64,000 bases of DNA from Hahella chejuensis KCTC 2396 (GTDB lineage Bacteria > Pseudomonadota > Gammaproteobacteria > Pseudomonadales > Oleiphilaceae), in NCBI RefSeq assembly GCF_000012985.1, contig NC_007645.1, positions 6,933,001 through 6,997,000 of the forward strand, read 5' to 3'. Shown piece by piece: positions 8,927 to 16,545 of the stretch. Below the pieces are notes generated by a model. It was given only the letters and a program-made list of their open reading frames with translations, was not told the origin of the DNA and made no database searches. The translations under genes and the position numbers were made by a program. Numbering within the stretch: the stretch's first letter is position 1; each line of letters opens with the position of its first letter.

Positions 8927-9705
8927 TTCAAACTCCAGGGCAGCAAATACGGCTGCTCCTCATGACGTCCTCTCACCACTGAGACGCCGAACGCCTGTTG
9001 AATACGTTCATCGCTCAATACCTCATTGGCGCCGCCCGCCACCACGGTTCCGTCCGGCATCGCCAGCATCGCCCGCCCACAAAAGCGCAACGCCAAGGTC
9101 AGGTCGTGCAACACGACTACGCCGATTCGCCCTTGTCGGGCCCAGTTCTGCAAATGGCTCATCACCTGAATCTGGTGTTGCGGGTCAAGGCCGGCCACCG
9201 GCTCATCCGCCATCAATACGGGAGCGTCCACCGCCAGCGCCCGCGCCAGCATCACCCTGGCGCGCTCGCCGCCGGACAAACGGGTGACGGTGCGCTGCGC
9301 CAGATGCGTCACATCCGCTTGCCGCATGGCGTTCTGAATCAACGCCTGGTCGTCGGCGCTTAGTTTGCTGCGCTGCGTCTGCGCCGGAAACCGTCCCAGA
9401 CTGACCAGGGTCTCCACCGTCAATGGCCAATGGCAATCGGTGTCCTGATCCAGATATGAAATATGCTGCGCCCGCTGTTTCGGCGCCATCTCGCACAGAT
9501 CCTGACCTTGCAGCCGCATAGCGCCGGATAGTTTGGGGATCAGGCCGACTATGGTTTTCAACAGGGTGGACTTGCCTGCGCCGTTGCTGCCCAGTATCGC
9601 CGTCAGTTGTCCGGATGGCAGACGAAAACTGACATCGGATAAGACCGGAGCCCCGGGATACCCCACCTGCAATCCGCTTAGTTCCAGACTCAGCGCGTCG
9701 CTCAT
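8923..9705 (-). CDS. btuD: Cobalamin ABC transporter ATP-binding protein
   Basis: This 260-residue ABC ATPase has Walker A GSNGAGKST near residue 40, signature LSGGERARV near 142, Walker B VLMADEPVAGLD near 160 and an H-loop (VVLHDLTLALRF). It belongs to the FecE/BtuD/HmuV group that drives uptake of cobalamin, haem or ferric siderophores across the inner membrane. The position behind a cobalamin riboswitch points to vitamin B12. It overlaps btuC and tonB by four bases on each side, so the three are translationally coupled. Confidence 0.88.
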   Translation of the reverse strand: MSDALSLELSGLQVGYPGAPVLSDVSFRLPSGQLTAILGSNGAGKSTLLKTIVGLIPKLSGAMRLQGQDLCEMAPKQRAQHISYLDQDTDCHWPLTVETLVSLGRFPAQTQRSKLSADDQALIQNAMRQADVTHLAQRTVTRLSGGERARVMLARALAVDAPVLMADEPVAGLDPQHQIQVMSHLQNWARQGRIGVVVLHDLTLALRFCGRAMLAMPDGTVVAGGANEVLSDERIQQAFGVSVVRGRHEEQPYLLPWSLK

Positions 9706-10673
9706 ACCAGGGCCTCCGCTTTACGCAGGTGACGCAACAGCCACAGGAAAAACGGCCCGCCCAACAACGCTGTAATGACGCCGACTCGCAACTCCGGTCC
9801 CGGCGGCAGACAGCGCACTGCAATATCGGTAAGCAGCATCAGACTGCCGCCCGCCAGTGCGCTGGGCAGCAGCAACCGGCCCGGCCGCCACTCGGTGAAC
9901 GGCCGCAACATGTGCGGCACCACCAGTCCCACAAACCCGATGACGCCGCTCACCGCCACACTGGCGCCCACCGCCAATGCCACGCCCAGCCCCGCCACCC
10001 ATTGTACTTTCTGCAGACGCACGCCCATGGAACGGGCGGTATTTTCTCCCAGCGATAAGGCATCCAGGGAGCGCGATACGCTGAACAGCAAGACCATGCC
10101 CAATAACGCAGGCGGCGCCGCCAGATAGAAGTGTTGCAAAGTGCGATGTTCAAATGAGCCCATCAGCCAGAACAGAATGTCCTGCACCGCGAAAGGATTT
10201 GGCGCCATATTCAAAGCCAGCGCCGTCAGCGCTGAACTGAACGAATTAATCGCGGCCCCGGCGAGAATGATCATCACAATGCCCGCTTCCGACCCCACAA
10301 TCGCCACCAGCGCCAGCAGTCCCAGCATGGCGCCGATAATGCCCGCCACCGGGGTAAACAGACCGCTGGCGGAAAATCCAAAATAGATGGCGCACACGGA
10401 ACTCAACGCCGCCGTGGAGGACACTCCCAGTACGCCGGCGTCCGCCAGCGGATTGCGCAACAGCCCCTGCAATACGGCGCCGGACAACGCCAATACGGTT
10501 CCGCATAACAGCGCCAACAGCGTCCGCGGCAGACGCACTTCCCATAGAATCAACTGAGTTTCCAGGTCCCATCCCGGCCAGCTCACTCCCGACACCCGGC
10601 CGGTGCATAGCGATAGCGCGAACAGGAAAGCCAGCGTCAGACTTAATACCCATAGCAGCCGGTTATAAGTCAT
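9702..10673 (-). CDS. btuC: Cobalamin ABC transporter permease, FecCD family
   Basis: The protein is 323 residues from the ATG at 10673, chosen because AGGGGAGG precedes it by 5-6 bases. A start at 10706 lacks this and would overlap btuF more. About nine to ten membrane helices are visible. Family motifs include LWEVRLPRTLLALLCG, LSGAVLQGLLRNPLADAGVL and GVIGFVGLVVPHMLRP, all hallmarks of FecCD permeases. It forms the inner-membrane channel with BtuD and accepts substrate from BtuF. Its start overlaps the btuF stop by 11 bases. Confidence 0.9.
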   Translation of the reverse strand: MTYNRLLWVLSLTLAFLFALSLCTGRVSGVSWPGWDLETQLILWEVRLPRTLLALLCGTVLALSGAVLQGLLRNPLADAGVLGVSSTAALSSVCAIYFGFSASGLFTPVAGIIGAMLGLLALVAIVGSEAGIVMIILAGAAINSFSSALTALALNMAPNPFAVQDILFWLMGSFEHRTLQHFYLAAPPALLGMVLLFSVSRSLDALSLGENTARSMGVRLQKVQWVAGLGVALAVGASVAVSGVIGFVGLVVPHMLRPFTEWRPGRLLLPSALAGGSLMLLTDIAVRCLPPGPELRVGVITALLGGPFFLWLLRHLRKAEALV

Positions 10674-11544
10674 CCGCGACCTCCCCTTCGGAGGCCTTAC
10701 GCTCATGCGCCAGGATATGATCCGCCACCTTTTGAGCCGCGAGGGTCATGGCGGGGGTTCCACAGGACAACCAGTCGGCGGGGATATACAGCGGTTTAAA
10801 CCGGGAGGGACGGCGTTTCAGCAATGGATGCTCCACCCAGTTAGTGGCCAGCGCCTCACTGTCATAGCTGTTGCTGACCAGCACCAATAAATCCGGACGC
10901 CAGCGCACCAGCGTTTCCAGATCTACCTGTCCCCAGCCTTGCACGCCTTGCTCACTCGCCACGTTGATCACGCCGATGGCGTCCAGAAAAGCGTCCTGAA
11001 AATTCCCTTCGCCAGCGATCCAGCCATTGGCGTTAAGGACCAGCGCCTTTACCTGTTTATCCGCTATCTTTCCATGAACATCCGCGAAGTAATCGCGCAA
11101 TCCTCTGACAATGTCCGCCGCCTGCTCAGGCTTACGCACGGCCTCCCCCACCATTCGCCAGCTCGCCTGCAAGTCGTCAAGGGATTGCGGCAGCGGAATC
11201 TCAACCCATCGCATATTGAACTTTCCCACCATCGGCTTCAGCGAGGACGCGCCATACTGGCCCGCCATTACGATATCCGGCCTGAGTTCGAGCACCTGCT
11301 CGATAAAACCAAAGTTGGCGGGAATGTCGCGCAGGGTCGGCGCAATTGCCAGCTCAGAGGGCTGATGGCTGAGCCAGGTGACCGACACCAGATTTTCCGG
11401 GGCGAGATACCCCATCATCTGGTCAACGCACTGGTTGACCGACATGACTGTGGGCTCAGCCGCGCGAACATCGCCCGCGTTGACGGAAAGAGTGAAAGTA
11501 AGCGCTGATAGCAATCCCAGGGCCCGAAAAGCCTTAACCAACAT
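10663..11544 (-). CDS. btuF: Cobalamin-type periplasmic binding protein
   Basis: The protein is 293 residues from the ATG at 11544, preceded by AAGGCGG. The earlier in-frame ATG at 11637 would place about 30 unrelated residues before the signal peptide. Residues 1-28 are a Sec signal. The mature protein is a class III binding protein (MSVNQCVDQMMGYLAPENLV, ELRPDIVMAG, LVRWRPDLLVL). It is the first gene after the cobalamin riboswitch, which makes a corrinoid the likely ligand. Sequence alone would also fit an iron-chelate binder. Confidence 0.85.
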   Translation of the reverse strand: MLVKAFRALGLLSALTFTLSVNAGDVRAAEPTVMSVNQCVDQMMGYLAPENLVSVTWLSHQPSELAIAPTLRDIPANFGFIEQVLELRPDIVMAGQYGASSLKPMVGKFNMRWVEIPLPQSLDDLQASWRMVGEAVRKPEQAADIVRGLRDYFADVHGKIADKQVKALVLNANGWIAGEGNFQDAFLDAIGVINVASEQGVQGWGQVDLETLVRWRPDLLVLVSNSYDSEALATNWVEHPLLKRRPSRFKPLYIPADWLSCGTPAMTLAAQKVADHILAHERKASEGEVADDL

Positions 11545-11638
11545 GCAGATGCCGCCTTGAATCGATGCGAGGTGCGAATCCGGCGTAAATTCCCCGTTTA
11601 CGGTCGGATATAACAGGCTCTGAGTGAGAGCGAACAAT

Positions 11639-11840
11639 GGCAGGTCTCCTGGCTTGCGTTTCGCAGCCTAACCCCACCTTCCCGAGCATGGAGACAGTCT
11701 CCAGTCAGTGGCTTTGACGGCGTCGCGGTTAGGAGGGGCGACGCTATCCGGGGCAGGCTCTTCGCTCACAGTTGCGGGGACAGCTCCGGTTGATCAGGCC
11801 CTGGTATGATTGGGCCCGCCGGATTCCCATTTAATCCTGC
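11639..11840 (-). ncRNA. Adenosylcobalamin riboswitch upstream of btuF
   Basis: On the minus strand the segment contains the conserved landmarks in order: GGGAATCCGGCG near the 5' end, GGAGCTGTCCCCGCAACTG, a CCACTG block, CGGGAAGG, GCGAAACGC, and the terminal B12 box GCCAGGAGACCTGCC at 11639-11653. These are the signature elements of the cobalamin riboswitch class. It ends about 95 bases before the btuF start, so coenzyme B12 should shut off transporter expression. The final regulatory step (termination or translation) was not resolved. Confidence 0.95.
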
Positions 11841-12002
11841 TCACATCGAAAATGATCGAACTTTGAGCAACTGGAACCATTGCGGCCCACATTATCGTGA
11901 ATTGGTCATTTTAAGTCCAGAAAGCCGCTGAGGGGCGCTGGACCTGTCTGCAAGATTGTGTCAGTTTTACGCTCCCGTAATCACCGACAAGAATAAGACT
12001 GT

Positions 12003-12608
12003 ATGACCGACGCGCCTCTGTCCCGCCATGGACTCATTCTGAAACGCCTGTTGTTCCTTGTGTTTATATACGCGGGATTAGCCTACGGTTTGAGCCTGCT
12101 GGAATATACCGTCTTCAATCTGACCGGTTGGTCGCCGGTGAGCATTGAGCGCAGTGTCGAACTGCGCAGCCGGGAAGAGGTGAAAAAAGAATTCGATCTT
12201 TGCGGCGGCCCGCTATTCGCCGCCAACGCCGTAGTCAGCGCCCGTGAAGGCGACCCTCTGCTCGCCCGCTGCGGACGCTTCTGGCCCTTCTATCATTACA
12301 CCATTGAAGCCACCGCCCACCCGTTGCTGCCGGGCTCCTTCATTCTGTACCCGGATGAAGCGCCGGAGGCCGCAACCGCGCGGGAGAATTTCATTATCAA
12401 TATGCAGGTGGTTAACGGCGGCTTCGCCTTGGTGGCGTTATTTGTGATTGGCCTGAGCTGTTTCGCCGGCTATCGCTTTCTTATCAGGAAAGACGAAGAA
12501 GCAGGCTACAGGACCGCCTTTCATGGCTTTATCAGCAGCTTCCTGATGCTCGCCTGCTATAGCGGCGTCATGTTTCTCATTGACCCCACTTTCAGCTTTG
12601 GCTGGTAA
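12003..12608 (+). CDS. Membrane protein of unknown function
   Basis: The protein is 201 residues. Hydrophobic segments lie near residues 16-38, 138-160 and 176-196. The roughly 100-residue loop between the first two (GWSPVSIERSVELRSREEV, a CGGPLFAAN segment and a later Cys) is probably periplasmic, and its two cysteines could form a disulfide. I do not recognise the family. It lies alone, starting about 160 bases from the divergent cobalamin riboswitch and ending six bases from the convergent MocR gene. Confidence 0.75.
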   Translation: MTDAPLSRHGLILKRLLFLVFIYAGLAYGLSLLEYTVFNLTGWSPVSIERSVELRSREEVKKEFDLCGGPLFAANAVVSAREGDPLLARCGRFWPFYHYTIEATAHPLLPGSFILYPDEAPEAATARENFIINMQVVNGGFALVALFVIGLSCFAGYRFLIRKDEEAGYRTAFHGFISSFLMLACYSGVMFLIDPTFSFGW

Positions 12609-12614
12609 TCCCGC

Positions 12615-14048
12615 TTAGCCTGCGCGCAACCAACCCCCCAGCTGGCGGATCGCGTCTTCCGCCTCCGCCGTCCAAGGGGCCGCGCAATTGAGGCGCAGGC
12701 AATGCCTGTACTTGTCGCCGTCGCCGCTGAACAGGGTTCCCGGCGCAATGCTCACCCCGGCGGCCAGCGCTTTGCGATACAACGCAACGGTGTCGCGACC
12801 TTCCGCCAACTCCACCCACAGCACAAAACCGCCCGCCGGCTGCGATACCCGCACGCCCGGGGGAAAATGCCGCAGCACCGCCGTCGTCATACGCTCCACA
12901 TGCACCGCGAACTCATGGCGCATGCGTCGCAGATGGCGGTCGAAATCCGCCTGCGCCAGATAATGCGCCACCGCCATCTGCGGCAAGCTTGGGCAGGCCA
13001 GGGTGCTGGCGAATTTCAGGTAGCCGACCTGGGGCAGCCAGCGCCCCGGCGCCATCCATCCCACCCGCAAACCGGGGGCGATTGATTTGGAAAACGACGA
13101 ACAATACAGCACGCCGCCGGCGCGGTCATAGCTCTTCGCCGCTCGCGGCCGCAGACCGGAAAAGCCCAACTCGCCGTAAATATCATTCTCGATCAGAGGA
13201 ACGCCTCGGACTTCAAGCAAGCGCACCAGCTGCTCCTTGCGCTCATCCGGCATCAGGCATCCCAGGGGGTTGCTAAAATTGGGCATGGCCACACAGGCTT
13301 TGACCGGCCACTGCTCCAACGCCAGTTGCAGCGCCTCCAGGCTGAGCCCGCTTTTAGGATCAGCGGGAATTTCCAGCGCCTTTAGTCCCAGCGCATCAAT
13401 GACTTGCAGCAACCCAAAGTAAGTGGGCGACTCCACCGCCACTACATCTCCCGGCTGCGTCACCGCCCTCAACGCCAGAGTCAGCGCTTCGTGACATCCG
13501 TTGGTAATGAGAATATCGTCCGGCTCCAGGTCGCACCAGGCGTCCTTCATGCGCTGCACGATGGCCTCGCGCAAACGCAGCGCGCCAGGAGGAAAGCTGT
13601 ACGCCTCAATCTCCTCACCAGACTCGCGCAACGCCGCCCGGAACGCCTTTTCCATCGCCGCCGCCGGCAAGAACTGCGTCGCTGGCGCCGCCATGGCGAA
13701 ATTCATCCCCCGCGGCGACTGAGTCGCCTGCACCAGGCTCATGATGGTCTGCTGGGTGTCCACCAAGGTCGGTGCGCTCTCGAATCCCGTCACCTTGGGC
13801 AAGGCCGCGCCCCCTTCGGCTGCCCCTTCCTGGTTACGACGACGCACGTAATAACCGGATCGCGGCCGCGCCTCCACCCAGCCCTGCCGCTCCAGCAGCC
13901 GTTGCGCCGCCATGATGGTGGACACGCTGACGCTGAAGTGCTCCACCAGATCGCGGGTCCCTGGTATACGGTCTCCCACGGCGTACATTCCCTGACGGAT
14001 ACGCCCCGCCACGGCTTCCGCCACTTCTTCGTATCGCTTTTTGCTCAT
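12615..14048 (-). CDS. MocR-type regulator (GntR helix-turn-helix fused to aminotransferase fold)
   Basis: From the ATG at 14048 (GAGG upstream) the protein is 477 residues, normal for MocR. Residues 1-75 are a winged helix of the GntR type (RYEEVAEAVAGRIRQG, VGDRIPGTRDL, SVSVSTIMAAQRLLERQGW). Residues 110-477 form a fold-type I aminotransferase domain with the PLP lysine in YCSSFSKSIAPGLRVGW. Such proteins use PLP chemistry to sense a ligand. It is divergent from an aminotransferase gene and an inverted repeat lies between them, so it likely controls that gene and itself. Starts at 14069 or 14093 are in frame, but 14093 lies inside the repeat. Confidence 0.88.
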   Translation of the reverse strand: MSKKRYEEVAEAVAGRIRQGMYAVGDRIPGTRDLVEHFSVSVSTIMAAQRLLERQGWVEARPRSGYYVRRRNQEGAAEGGAALPKVTGFESAPTLVDTQQTIMSLVQATQSPRGMNFAMAAPATQFLPAAAMEKAFRAALRESGEEIEAYSFPPGALRLREAIVQRMKDAWCDLEPDDILITNGCHEALTLALRAVTQPGDVVAVESPTYFGLLQVIDALGLKALEIPADPKSGLSLEALQLALEQWPVKACVAMPNFSNPLGCLMPDERKEQLVRLLEVRGVPLIENDIYGELGFSGLRPRAAKSYDRAGGVLYCSSFSKSIAPGLRVGWMAPGRWLPQVGYLKFASTLACPSLPQMAVAHYLAQADFDRHLRRMRHEFAVHVERMTTAVLRHFPPGVRVSQPAGGFVLWVELAEGRDTVALYRKALAAGVSIAPGTLFSGDGDKYRHCLRLNCAAPWTAEAEDAIRQLGGWLRAG

Positions 14049-14091
14049 ACCGGTCGCCGCCTCATTCATACGTAAACAAGCACAGTTCTTC

Positions 14092-14140
14092 ATCGATATA
14101 TCAGTACAGTGAGCGAAAATTAAAAACTGTATCGATATAT
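14092..14140. promoter_or_regulatory. Inverted-repeat operator candidate between MocR and aminotransferase genes
   Basis: ACTGTATCGATATAT at 14126-14140 recurs inverted at 14096-14110 (ACTGTACTGATATAT on the minus strand, 13 of 15 identical). Two such arms between divergent genes fit a MocR dimer binding site. Confidence 0.55.
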
Positions 14141-14228
14141 ATAAATTTTTCTTGGCCTATATCGCAATCCTGCGTCTGTTTATTGTTGATGTTTTTCCCC
14201 ATCAACCTGACGAAGCAGGAGAAAGACT

Positions 14229-15113
14229 ATGCAAACCGCCGCCGCCCCCACCCCGTATTGCTGGCTGAACGGAGCCATCGTTCCCGCAGCGGAAGCGGCG
14301 ATTTCCGTCTACGATCATGGTCTGTTGTATGGGGATGGCGTCTTTGAGGGGTTGCGTTTTTATCAGCGCACCCCGTTTCGCGTAGAGCGACATTTACAGC
14401 GACTGCCGGACTCCGCCGCCGCTTTGGGGATTGTCCTGCCTTATGACGCCAACGCCTTACGCCAGGGAATCAACGCCTTGATAAGCCGTTATGACGGCGA
14501 GAGCGGTTACCTGCGTCTGGTGGTCACCCGCGGCCCCGGCAATCTGGGGTTGAATCCGCGCAACTGTGCGACGCCGAATGTTTTCATTCTGGCGGATCAG
14601 CTCAGCATGGCCTCCAGGGAGGCGCAGGAGAAAGGGCTCAAACTGATTATCGCCAGCGTACGCCGCACAGTGGGCGCGGGTCTGGACCCCAGAGTAAAAA
14701 GCCTGAATTACCTCACCTCGATCCTGGCGCGCATGGAGGCCAATGTCGCCGGCGCCGACGAAGCCTTGTTGCTGAACGAACGCGGTCAGGTGGCGGAAGC
14801 ATCCGCAGAGAACCTGTTTATCGTACGCCAAGGACATCTGTTGACGCCCCCCACCAGCGATGGCGCGCTGGCGGGAGTGACTCGCTCGGTGATTATGGAT
14901 CTGGCTCAGGCGGACAACATACCCGTCAGTGAGCGCACGCTCACCCCTTACGATCTGTATACAGCGGACGAATGCTTCCTGACCGGCAGCGGCGCAGGGC
15001 TCCTGCCCGTTGCGGAGGTGGACGGACGCCCCCTCCGCACTTCTCCCGGCGAGGTTCTGCAACGTCTGCGTCAGGCTTTCGCCGCCTTGATTGCGCAGGA
15101 GTGCGGCGCTTAA
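14229..15113 (+). CDS. ilvE: Class IV aminotransferase, branched-chain type
   Basis: The 294-residue PLP enzyme belongs to the fold-type IV family (BCAT, D-amino acid aminotransferase, aminodeoxychorismate lyase). The N-terminus WLNGAIVP, then YDHGLLYGDGVFEGLRF, is typical. The PLP lysine should be Lys157 in DPRVKSLNYL, and EASAENLFIV near 190 is the family glutamate region. The length and YGDGVFEG are close to short IlvE proteins, which make Ile, Leu and Val from their keto acids. AGGAGA precedes the start. The divergent MocR suggests specific regulation, so a catabolic or D-amino acid role cannot be excluded. The ilvGM operon lies 22 kb away. Confidence 0.8.
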   Translation: MQTAAAPTPYCWLNGAIVPAAEAAISVYDHGLLYGDGVFEGLRFYQRTPFRVERHLQRLPDSAAALGIVLPYDANALRQGINALISRYDGESGYLRLVVTRGPGNLGLNPRNCATPNVFILADQLSMASREAQEKGLKLIIASVRRTVGAGLDPRVKSLNYLTSILARMEANVAGADEALLLNERGQVAEASAENLFIVRQGHLLTPPTSDGALAGVTRSVIMDLAQADNIPVSERTLTPYDLYTADECFLTGSGAGLLPVAEVDGRPLRTSPGEVLQRLRQAFAALIAQECGA

Positions 15114-15114
15114 C

Positions 15115-16119
15115 TCACTCGCGCCCGTCAACGCATTCCGCGTTGGCGGGGTCGCTATGGCAACGCACTTTCAGCATTAATTGCAGGGCTTTGGGGTCAT
15201 AAGCGCCATCCTGCTTCAAGGCGATGCGTACTTCCTTGAGCATATTGCTAAAACCGGCGGTTTCCTCCTGATTGGGGTGTATCCACACCTTCGCCGGTAT
15301 TTCCGCTTCCGCCTTACGCACCATATCCATCAACTCATCAAAGCGCCCCTGATAATGTTCCCGCGCTTTCTGAGCGAAATCCGCATTAAAGCGATCTTTA
15401 CGCACCAACATCTGATAGGTCATCTGCGCGAAACTGTATGAATACACGCCGCCATCTGGTTCTACGCCCTTGTATAGCTCCAGAGGCTGATAGGCGATGG
15501 CGGGAGCGTAGGCGACATCAACGCTGCCGTTATTGAACTTACCGGCGAAGCTGGAGGGCGTAGCGCCCACCACGGAGCCGCCCACATGACGCACCATGGT
15601 CACCGCCGCAGGATCGTAATCGAAAGTGGCGATTTTCTTGCCCTGTATCGTCTGCACACTGTTGACGCGGCGATCCCGCACCAGCACATACACCGCGCCG
15701 GCGGGCAGCAGCCCGGCGACTTCATAATCGCCGCTGGCCATCAGTTTAGCGGCTTTCGGCTGCGCCAGCGTCTGCAGAATCGTCTTCAGCTCGTCGTACC
15801 CCGGAATCGCGCCCAGCGCCACCAGGGTCCCGGTAAAGCGATTGAAATCACGCGCCCTCACATCGGTCAGTAATACGGCGTCGCACTGACCAGCGCGGAA
15901 ATCGTCAGCCGCGATTTTTTCATCCGTGTAGGCGTTCAATTCCAGATCATAGCCCCAGTTCAGAGCCTGAATGCGGGTGGCTTTCATCAGGTTATACACA
16001 GGGCCGGCGGCCCCGAGAGGATCAAAAACGCAATAGCTGCGTTTCTCAGCCGCTTGCGCGGCCAGTGCGGCGACGCCCAGGAACAGCCCCAGCAACGCAC
16101 GACGAAGGCATGCTGTCAT
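15115..16119 (-). CDS. Periplasmic solute-binding-like protein (AdeT-like/DUF6091 family, tentative)
   Basis: From the ATG at 16119 (GGAG nine bases upstream) the protein is 334 residues with a clear Sec signal peptide ending AAQAAE. The earlier in-frame start at 16179 would bury that signal. The mature part has the alternating pattern of type 2 binding proteins (RSYCVFDPLGAAGPVYNLMK, FRAGQCDAVLLTDVRARDF, VAYAPAIAYQPLELYKG). Cysteines near both ends of the mature chain could form disulfides. It resembles proteins sometimes labelled AdeT or DUF6091, whose function is unproven. It converges on ilvE with a one-base gap and has no ABC partners nearby. Confidence 0.65.
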   Translation of the reverse strand: MTACLRRALLGLFLGVAALAAQAAEKRSYCVFDPLGAAGPVYNLMKATRIQALNWGYDLELNAYTDEKIAADDFRAGQCDAVLLTDVRARDFNRFTGTLVALGAIPGYDELKTILQTLAQPKAAKLMASGDYEVAGLLPAGAVYVLVRDRRVNSVQTIQGKKIATFDYDPAAVTMVRHVGGSVVGATPSSFAGKFNNGSVDVAYAPAIAYQPLELYKGVEPDGGVYSYSFAQMTYQMLVRKDRFNADFAQKAREHYQGRFDELMDMVRKAEAEIPAKVWIHPNQEETAGFSNMLKEVRIALKQDGAYDPKALQLMLKVRCHSDPANAECVDGRE

Positions 16120-16545
16120 GGTGTGAATCTCCATTATTGTTATTGGTATTGAGGTTTTCCTTGTAAAACGGTCGTCCATGTTTCAGTCAGCCGAAATGCC
16201 CCATCCGCCGCAGCGTCATTGGGTTTCGAATCCGGTCTGACTATCGCGAAATATATGACAAACTAACGCGTCTTAATGCCGTAGAGAGCACGTTTCCACG
16301 ACATTCAGGGAAAAGGAAAGATTCGCCCCAATTTGGGGCAAGAACCCGTGAGCCGCGTCAAAATTTACTTGTAAAAACGGCCCCAGGCCTTATTCCGCCC
16401 GGCTGAATGCATGATTTATGCGCTATCGCCGCTAGAACCACGCGGGCATTCGGGGTAATATGGCCCTCCTTCGATGTAAGCCCGGACAACCAGCGGTAAC
16501 GATCAGCTTTCCCTTTCAGCAATCATCACGAGTGACCACTTTTCC
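16120..16545. other. Divergent intergenic region with a perfect palindrome
   Basis: This 426-base gap separates the solute-binding-like gene and rnb. I see no gene. At 16325-16339 lies GCCCCAATTTGGGGC, a perfect 7+1+7 palindrome about 200 bases from both genes. It could be an operator. Confidence 0.4.

Noticed and set aside
9203-9823. 206-codon minus-strand frame over btuD/btuC
   Set aside because: Alternative frame of the ABC ATPase; motifs are only readable in the btuD frame.
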